Origin: EsbW-18 sp033811555
GTDB taxonomy: Bacteria > Patescibacteriota > Minisyncoccia > Phycocordibacterales > EsbW-18
Reading direction: 5' to 3'
Length of the DNA stretch: 39,859 nucleotides
Assembly: GCA_033811555.1 (NCBI GenBank)
Contig: JAPXOG010000003.1
Span: 1-39,859 of the forward strand
The notes beneath the pieces were generated by a model. It saw only the letters and a list, made by a program, of their open reading frames with translations, did no database searches and was not told the origin of the DNA. Below, piece after piece: positions 39,659-39,859 of this stretch. The position numbers and the translations under genes are program-made. The first letter of the stretch is position 1. Every line of letters begins with the position of its first letter.

Positions 39659-39859
39659 ATGGCAGTTATTCACATCATACGTTCAGATCGCGAGAACAAT
39701 ATGGGCGTCCTTCGACGTTTCCGCCAGAAAGTAAATGAATGGGGCGGTCTTCGTAAGGTTCGTGAAGAACGATACCACAAACGTGACCTATCCAAGTTCA
39801 TTGTAAAAAAGAACCGTCTTCGAGCTCTTGCAAAAAAAGCTATTCGCACACGACTGTAC
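39659..39859 (+). CDS. rpsU: Ribosomal protein bS21-like, partial at window end
   Basis: 67 codons from ATG 39659, no stop before the edge. The opening AVIHIIRSDRENNMGVLRRF matches the bS21 pattern (V-x-V-x-x-x-E ... L-R-R-F), followed by the basic helices RQKVNEWGGLRKVREERYHK and KKNRLRALAKKA. bS21 sits by the anti-Shine-Dalgarno of 16S rRNA and helps start translation. CPR forms are often longer than the ~70 residues of E. coli. Confidence 0.85.
   Translation, partial: MAVIHIIRSDRENNMGVLRRFRQKVNEWGGLRKVREERYHKRDLSKFIVKKNRLRALAKKAIRTRLY

Noticed and set aside
1..39859. Recoded TGA (Gly or Trp), as in some CPR lineages
   Set aside because: fmt, dpnI and dnaE end at TGA at the expected family length, and no conserved Gly falls on TGA in the core genes.

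Overview
The window looks like a chromosome segment of an ultrasmall Patescibacteria/CPR bacterium, most likely of the Parcubacteria group (Kaiserbacteria- or Nomurabacteria-like). I infer this from the low G+C, short spacers, minimal versions of housekeeping proteins (ThrRS without TGS, ProRS without the editing insert, an 88-aa MreD, a four-S1-repeat RpsA), a bS21-like protein, tRNAs without encoded CCA, and the standard code with TGA as stop. No marker such as 16S rRNA is present, so the lineage is an inference.

Layout. 1-3109: DNA polymerase III alpha lacking its true N-terminus, joined to more GC-rich sequence at the left edge. 3140-6700: a small unknown protein, thrS, a zincin-like peptidase, tag and tRNA-Glu(CUC). 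6821-11772 (minus): a dcw cluster murF-ftsI-ftsL-rsmH-mraZ read from an MraZ-box promoter. 11856-17666 (minus): lysS-greA-mrdA-mreD-mreC-mreB. 17738-24347 (minus): proS, rseP, frr, a short alkyltransferase, a RecB/Cas4-like nuclease, MgtC, an ATP-cone/endonuclease fusion and mnmA. 24548-26557: def-fmt facing hpf and a YggU protein. Together these cover wall growth, division, shape, translation and protein quality control.

26558-35322 is the accessory part. It holds a duplicated 86-bp element with perfect DnaA boxes, a VanY peptidase, a GC-rich one-gene transcription unit coding 77 aa, a GH18 protein, a SET-domain protein cut by a 10-N gap that appears to hide no missing bases, and a DUF3298 protein. 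It also holds a minus-strand restriction locus: XRE regulator, DUF5655/NucS-like nuclease, truncated DpnA-like methyltransferase, full-length DpnI homologue, a 57-aa ORF and two further nuclease remnants. A structured GC-rich intergenic element and a DUF2726 nuclease follow.

35414-39859 returns to core genes. It starts with a tRNA-Asn(GUU) whose anticodon is split by a 212-nt group I intron. Then come rpsA with an attenuator-like leader, pth, lepB, a HisRS-like protein that lacks the histidine-binding arginine motif, and the start of a bS21 gene.

The strongest leads are the tRNA-Asn intron, the DpnI locus carrying a truncated GATC-type methyltransferase, the GC-rich 77-aa unit, the rpsA leader, the duplicated DnaA-box element and the degenerate HisRS.
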